Shown one piece after another: positions 60,223 through 64,000 of a stretch of 64,000 nucleotides of DNA. The position numbers were made by a program, and so were the translations under genes. Within the stretch, counting starts at the first letter, position 1. Each line of letters opens with the position of its first letter. Source of the DNA: Halomicrobium katesii DSM 19301 (GTDB lineage: Archaea > Halobacteriota > Halobacteria > Halobacteriales > Haloarculaceae); assembly GCF_000379085.1 (NCBI RefSeq), contig NZ_KB905378.1, positions 1,927,699-1,991,698 of the forward strand, written 5' to 3'. The notes beneath the pieces were generated by a model, which was not told where the DNA came from, made no database searches, and was given only the letters and a program-made list of their open reading frames with translations.

Positions 60223-60999
60223 TCACCGCACCGGCTCGATGCCCCTGGCCGGGTAGCCGACGATCGCGTCCGCGCCGGCCGCTCGAAGCTGTTCGATGCG
60301 TTCCGCGACCGTCTCGGGCTCGCCCACGAGCGCGTAGTCGCGCACGGCCCGGGCGAGCACGTCGCGGGCTCGTCCGCTCGCGGTCGCGTCGGTCGCCGCG
60401 CCGTCGGGCAGGGCCGCACGGACCGGGCCGCGCCGGGCGGCGTAGTCCCCGACGGCGTCGAGGATCTCGCCCTCGTCGTCGGTCAGCACCGTCGGCGCGT
60501 AGACGGCGATCGCCCCCTCGAAGCCGGCCGTTCGAAGCGCCCGGAGGTCCCGTCCCGTCGATCGAGAGAGCAACTCGAACTGGGTGCCGCCGATCGCCAG
60601 CGCGACGCGCTCGATGCCCTCGGTGCCGACCCAGGGATCGGTGGCCGTCGCCGCGGCCGCTTCGAGCCGAGGGACGATCGCCCGTTCGGCCTCGTCGCTC
60701 GTGAGATAGGCGTCGTGGCCCGCGACCAGGACTCGCCCGACACCGTCGGGCAGCGTCGCGAGCGCGCCGTCGTCGCCCAGCGGGTCGAAGCCGTCAGCTC
60801 GGACCGGCGTCGTCAGCCTGACGCGCTTCCGGTCGGCCAGCGCGGCCAGCGTCGACCGGTCTGGCAGGTGCTCGCGCCCTTCGTAGTCGATCGTCACCGT
60901 CGACACGTCGAGGTCGCTGGCCGCCGTCACGTCGACCTCGGCGGGCTTGAGCGCTGCCGCGTCGATTCCGACATCGTCGAGCGTCACTCCTGTGAGCAT
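60223..60999 (-). CDS. Small luciferase-like/Mer-like TIM-barrel protein, 258 aa
   Basis: The C-terminus EPETVAERIEQLRAAGADAIVGYPARG and the middle AIAVYAPTVLTDDEGEILDAVGDYAARRGPVRAALPDG resemble F420- or FMN-dependent luciferase-like proteins such as methylene-tetrahydromethanopterin reductase. It is shorter than those (about 330) and the N-terminal third has no known cofactor motif. From memory, a haloarchaeal DUF7388 relative. Function unknown. Confidence 0.6.
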   Translation of the reverse strand: MLTGVTLDDVGIDAAALKPAEVDVTAASDLDVSTVTIDYEGREHLPDRSTLAALADRKRVRLTTPVRADGFDPLGDDGALATLPDGVGRVLVAGHDAYLTSDEAERAIVPRLEAAAATATDPWVGTEGIERVALAIGGTQFELLSRSTGRDLRALRTAGFEGAIAVYAPTVLTDDEGEILDAVGDYAARRGPVRAALPDGAATDATASGRARDVLARAVRDYALVGEPETVAERIEQLRAAGADAIVGYPARGIEPVR

Positions 61000-61104
61000 G
61001 ATTTGGGTGGGCGTCGTGCCCGTTCGATTGCTCGCCCGTACCCGATCCGCTGGCAAATGCCTGTCGCTTGGGGGTCGGGCACGAAAGCCGCGACACCGAT
61101 CGCC

Positions 61105-61731
61105 TCACACCTGATCGCGGACGCTGGGCGGATAGTCGTCGTCGGGGCCGGCCACGCGGTCCGGCTCGGTCGGCATCGTCCAGTCGGTCGCGAGTTCGAG
61201 CAACTGGACGAGCATCCGGGCGGTCGCTCCCCAGACGGTGTAGCCGTCGACGTGGAAGAAGTGCAGCCGGATGTCCCCGTCGTGTGGGTGGTCCCGGCGC
61301 TCGGACTCGTAGTTGTCCAGGTCCACGAGATCGTCGACGGCGAGGACGACGACTTCCGCCACTTCCTCGTCGCTCGGCTGGTACTCCCGGTCGGGAATCC
61401 TGGCGACGAACGGCCGGACGGAGTACTCCGAGACGGTGCGGATGTCGTCCAGTCGCCCGATCACGTTGGCGGCACGGGGGTCGAGACCGACCTCCTCCTG
61501 TGCCTCTCTGAGGGCGGTCCGCAACAGCGAGTCGTCCGCCGGCTCGCGGCCGCCGCCGGGGAAACTCATCTGGCCGGGGTGGTCCGAGAGGTGGTCGGCC
61601 CGCTTCGTGAACAGCACGGCGTGGTCGTCGCCGTCGCCCGCGTCGGTGACGACGGGGACGATCACGGCCGCCTCGCGTGGCTCCGCCGCGACCTCGATCG
61701 CCCCGTGGCTGGCCACCCGATCGAACTCCAT
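61105..61731 (-). CDS. Nudix hydrolase, CoA pyrophosphatase-like, 208 aa
   Basis: The Nudix box GGGREPADDSLLRTALREAQEEVGL is complete. The preceding LSDHPGQMSFPGG and the RPFVARIPD segment are those of the CoA-diphosphatase (NudL) branch. It splits CoA or a related nucleoside diphosphate derivative with Mg2+. Substrate inferred from subfamily resemblance. Confidence 0.88.
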   Translation of the reverse strand: MEFDRVASHGAIEVAAEPREAAVIVPVVTDAGDGDDHAVLFTKRADHLSDHPGQMSFPGGGREPADDSLLRTALREAQEEVGLDPRAANVIGRLDDIRTVSEYSVRPFVARIPDREYQPSDEEVAEVVVLAVDDLVDLDNYESERRDHPHDGDIRLHFFHVDGYTVWGATARMLVQLLELATDWTMPTEPDRVAGPDDDYPPSVRDQV

Positions 61732-61788
61732 GTGACAGCCTGGGGCCGGGACGCTCTTAATTCAGTTGGAAGCGCACCGCCGCCGGAC

Positions 61789-62250
61789 TCACTCGCCGGC
61801 CGCGTCGGCGAGACGCTCGCGGGCCGCGCTCACGTCGATCGGTCCCCAGACTTCGAGTTCGTAGCTCACGTCGAGCAGGCGCTCTACGAACGCCTCGTTG
61901 TCCGAGCGGACGGCGACGAGGCTCTCCTCGCGGAACCGCTCTTGGACGGCCGCCGCGAGTCGCTCCCTGTCGATCGATCGCTCGGGCACGTCCATGATGT
62001 GGGGCAGGTCCGTCGCGCCGTCGGGCAGTTCCGGGAACGCCGCCGGACCGGCCGCGAGCAGTTTCTCGCCGTCGCGTTCGACGACCGCGAGGTGATAGGC
62101 GGCGACGGCGTCGTCGATCGCCCCCGCTGGATCGTCCGCGTCTTCGCCCCGCTTGAACGCCAGCTCGGAGAGCGCCTCGACCAGTTCGTCGCGGGTGAGC
62201 GCGCCGAACAGGTCGACGACGCCCGCGAGTTCGTCGGCCGTCGGTTCCAT
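61789..62250 (-). CDS. Conserved helical haloarchaeal protein, 153 aa
   Basis: The ATG at 62250 starts MEPTADELAGVVDLFGALTRDELVEALSELAFKRG, an acidic helical protein with a PHIMDVPERSIDRERL segment near the middle and a helical C-terminus. It resembles a conserved family of unknown function (DUF7109 from memory). No membrane or catalytic motif seen. Confidence 0.65.
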   Translation of the reverse strand: MEPTADELAGVVDLFGALTRDELVEALSELAFKRGEDADDPAGAIDDAVAAYHLAVVERDGEKLLAAGPAAFPELPDGATDLPHIMDVPERSIDRERLAAAVQERFREESLVAVRSDNEAFVERLLDVSYELEVWGPIDVSAARERLADAAGE

Positions 62251-62358
62251 ACCGGTCCTCGCGAGCGCGGCGGCTTGAGCGTTCTGGGTTTCGGGCACCC
62301 GACTGCCACCCGTCCGGCGGTCGCGACCGGGAACGGCGACGATCGCGCCGCGGCGGCG

Positions 62359-63303
62359 CTACTCGTCGAGCCACTCGTCGAACCACTCGCGGTGAACGCC
62401 GACGGCTGCCGTTCCCGTCAACTCGGGGTATCGGGGTCGCGTGACGGTTCCGTTCGAGTCGACGGCCGAAGCGGCGATCGCGGCGACTCGATCGGCCACC
62501 GACACGTCGGGCAGCGGCCGCACGGCGGCGTACCCCTCGCGGAACGCGCTCCTGAGCGGGGTCGAGTCGTCGACGTACCACGCCGCCACGAGGTGTTCGA
62601 CCTTCGCGACCGCGAGAGCCGGATCGGCGGCCAGCGGGTCGGCCCAGTCGAGCACCGCAGCGAGGTCGCCGTCCGCGAGGATCGCGTTGCCCGGCCTGAG
62701 GTCCCAGGGGAAGAGACGCGGCTGTACGGCGCGCTCCGGGCGACTCGCGACGGCGGCCTCGATCGCGGGCCGGCGGTCGTCGAACGCCGACGGGAGCGCC
62801 TCGACGGCGTCGCTCGCGTACTCCTCGAAGAAGGTCGCGCCGTCCGGACCCGTGGCCGCGAGCGTCCCCGATGCCCCGACCTCGACGGGGCCGGCGGCGT
62901 CGAACGCGAACGCGTCGTGAAGTTCGCCGAGACAGCGGCCGAACCGACGGACGAGGTGCTCGCGGGTCGCACGCGAGCAGGTCACGAACGACTCGTGGAG
63001 ACCCCGGCCGGAGACGTGCTCCGTGACGAGATACCCTCGGTCGCCGATGCGTCCCCGGCCGAGGAGTCGCACCACCGGGACCGTCGTCTGGTTGTAGACC
63101 GCGGCCAGCAGCGTCGCCTCCGTGTGCGCGCCGCTGGGCGTTGCGGTCAGCTGGACGACCACGTCTGGCCGGTCGGGGTACCTGACGATCGTGGTGTCCT
63201 TGTGGTTCCCCTGGGGCGGTGTCTCGGCTCCCGACGGCGCTCGCGTCTGGAGGACGCGGTCGAGGATCCGCTGGACGGTCACGTCGGGCGCGATCCGGGT
63301 CAT
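62359..63303 (-). CDS. Aminoglycoside-phosphotransferase-like kinase fold protein, 314 aa
   Basis: The APH-type fold is shown by PDVVVQLTATPSGAHTEATLLAAV, GYLVTEHVSGRGLHES and the catalytic region RLFPWDLRPGNAILADGDLAAVLDWADPLAADPALAVAKVEHL. The usual HxD catalytic motif reads PWD here, so the His is replaced while the Asp and Asn remain; activity needs testing. The substrate is probably a small hydroxylated molecule. It overlaps the HAD gene upstream by 4 bases. Confidence 0.78.
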   Translation of the reverse strand: MTRIAPDVTVQRILDRVLQTRAPSGAETPPQGNHKDTTIVRYPDRPDVVVQLTATPSGAHTEATLLAAVYNQTTVPVVRLLGRGRIGDRGYLVTEHVSGRGLHESFVTCSRATREHLVRRFGRCLGELHDAFAFDAAGPVEVGASGTLAATGPDGATFFEEYASDAVEALPSAFDDRRPAIEAAVASRPERAVQPRLFPWDLRPGNAILADGDLAAVLDWADPLAADPALAVAKVEHLVAAWYVDDSTPLRSAFREGYAAVRPLPDVSVADRVAAIAASAVDSNGTVTRPRYPELTGTAAVGVHREWFDEWLDE

Positions 63304-63971
63304 ACGACCCCGTCCAGATCGGCCGGTCCGTCGAAGACGTGCTCGGGACGGTACTGGCCGGGATCGCGCTCGTGCTGGGGACACCAGGCCGCCCGGAGCC
63401 CCGCACCGTGTGCGCCAGCCACGTCGTTTTCCAGTGAGTCACCCACGTACAGCGTCGTCTCCGGCGGCGTCTCGATCGCTCGACAGACCCTCGCGAACGG
63501 CTCGGGGTGGGGCTTCCGTCGCTCCATGTCGCCCGCGTAGACGACGGCGTCGACGCCCTCGTCGAGTCCGAGCGTCCGGACCTTGGGCCGCTGTCGCCGT
63601 GCGGGGCCGTTGGTCATCACTGCGACCGGACCGTGGTCGCGTGCCGCCGCCAGCGCCCTCTCGGCTCCCGCCCGGTAGGCGACGGCGCTGTAGTCGATGG
63701 CGTCGATCAGGCCCGCCGCGAGCGCGTCGGCCGGCACCCGCCGACGGCCGTGTTGTGCCCCGACGCGGCGAAACCCCGCCGCCAGCGACGACCGCTCGTC
63801 CTCGGGGTCCGGATCCGGCGGGCCGTCGAGGGCGGCCCACAGCTCGCCGGGCGAGCCGAACGGTTCCACGTCGGTCGCCGCGAACGCCGCCTCGTAGAGG
63901 GACGCCTCTGCCTGTGTCCCCTCGCAGAGCGTCCCGTCGAGATCGAACACGACGGCCGCCGGCGTCGTCAT
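63300..63971 (-). CDS. HAD-superfamily hydrolase, 223 aa
   Basis: Motif I is VFDLDGTLCEG, motif II VAVMTNGPARRQ, motif III Lys in RRKPHPEPF, and motif IV TLYVGDSLENDVAGAHGAG. The helical cap is about 90 residues. It fits the pyrimidine-nucleotidase/phosphoglycolate-phosphatase group; the substrate is unknown. The 4-base overlap with the APH-like gene suggests the two act on related substrates. Confidence 0.88.
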   Translation of the reverse strand: MTTPAAVVFDLDGTLCEGTQAEASLYEAAFAATDVEPFGSPGELWAALDGPPDPDPEDERSSLAAGFRRVGAQHGRRRVPADALAAGLIDAIDYSAVAYRAGAERALAAARDHGPVAVMTNGPARRQRPKVRTLGLDEGVDAVVYAGDMERRKPHPEPFARVCRAIETPPETTLYVGDSLENDVAGAHGAGLRAAWCPQHERDPGQYRPEHVFDGPADLDGVV

Positions 63972-64000
63972 GACACGCCGTTAGCGCCGGACGAACAAAA

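Noticed and set aside
60172-63540. A 1122-codon open frame on the plus strand
   Set aside because: It is antisense to five well-supported minus-strand genes, is rich in Arg/Gly/Val with no domain pattern, and reflects the GC-rich codon bias of those genes.
1-64000. CRISPR arrays
   Set aside because: No series of regularly spaced identical short repeats with unique spacers was seen; the repeats present are the miniature elements, an in-gene duplication and the aspS-end duplication.

Overview
The window is chromosomal DNA of a halophilic archaeon (class Halobacteria). It is GC-rich and its proteins are strongly acidic. Many genes have a TATA-like box 25-30 bases before the start codon, so leaderless transcripts are likely. 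The gene content is typically haloarchaeal: CetZ tubulin, TFB, methyltransferase Zim, an AglD-like glycosyltransferase, the archaeal shikimate route and small zinc-ribbon proteins. The genus cannot be fixed from the sequence alone.

Layout. 0-2 kb: end of a PAPS-reductase-family gene and four small minus-strand genes. 1.9-2.2 kb: a 320-bp miniature transposable element that can fold as a cloverleaf. 2.4-7.3 kb: a signalling set (VWA protein, Ser/Thr kinase with FHA, PP2C phosphatase, zinc-ribbon/FHA protein). 7.4-14 kb: CitE-type lyase, glutamate dehydrogenase, a flavoprotein, an exporter, a kinase-like protein and acyl-CoA dehydrogenase. 14-17.8 kb: an AT-richer, damaged patch with a frameshifted gene, a Tat-exported protein gene split by a miniature element, and an IS701-like insertion sequence. 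17.8-20.6 kb: phosphodiesterase-like enzyme and CetZ. 20.6-30.1 kb: a tightly packed type IV pilus/Tad-like secretion cluster with a 1035-residue partner. 30-39.6 kb: housekeeping and membrane genes, aspS, a PIN/UPF0175 toxin-antitoxin pair and an alkyltransferase-like protein. 39.7-46.2 kb: trpCBA plus early shikimate genes, forming an aromatic amino acid region. 46-54.5 kb: Zim methylase, soluble transducer, TFB, AglD-like protein, a radical SAM protein and a 388-residue unknown. 54.5-64 kb: a multi-hairpin intergenic segment, HAD phosphatases, an ABC-2 exporter and a series of small metabolic genes.

The most notable find is a pair of miniature inverted-repeat element families. Family A (one copy, 1896-2215) has 17-bp ends, an exact 8-bp target duplication and three long internal hairpins. 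Family B (79-80 bp, ends TACGG...CCGTA) has three close copies, one divergent intact copy, one decayed copy and a half copy. Its four intact copies are flanked by an exact 3-bp duplication of TNA form. Two intact copies and the decayed one sit exactly on a TGA stop codon, which the duplication regenerates. The divergent copy splits a secreted-protein gene whose frame is restored exactly when the element and one TGA are removed on paper. The second candidate for a little-studied system is the VWA-kinase-phosphatase-FHA signalling set, which resembles bacterial TerY-P triads but here has an FHA fused to the kinase and a separate zinc-ribbon/FHA protein.
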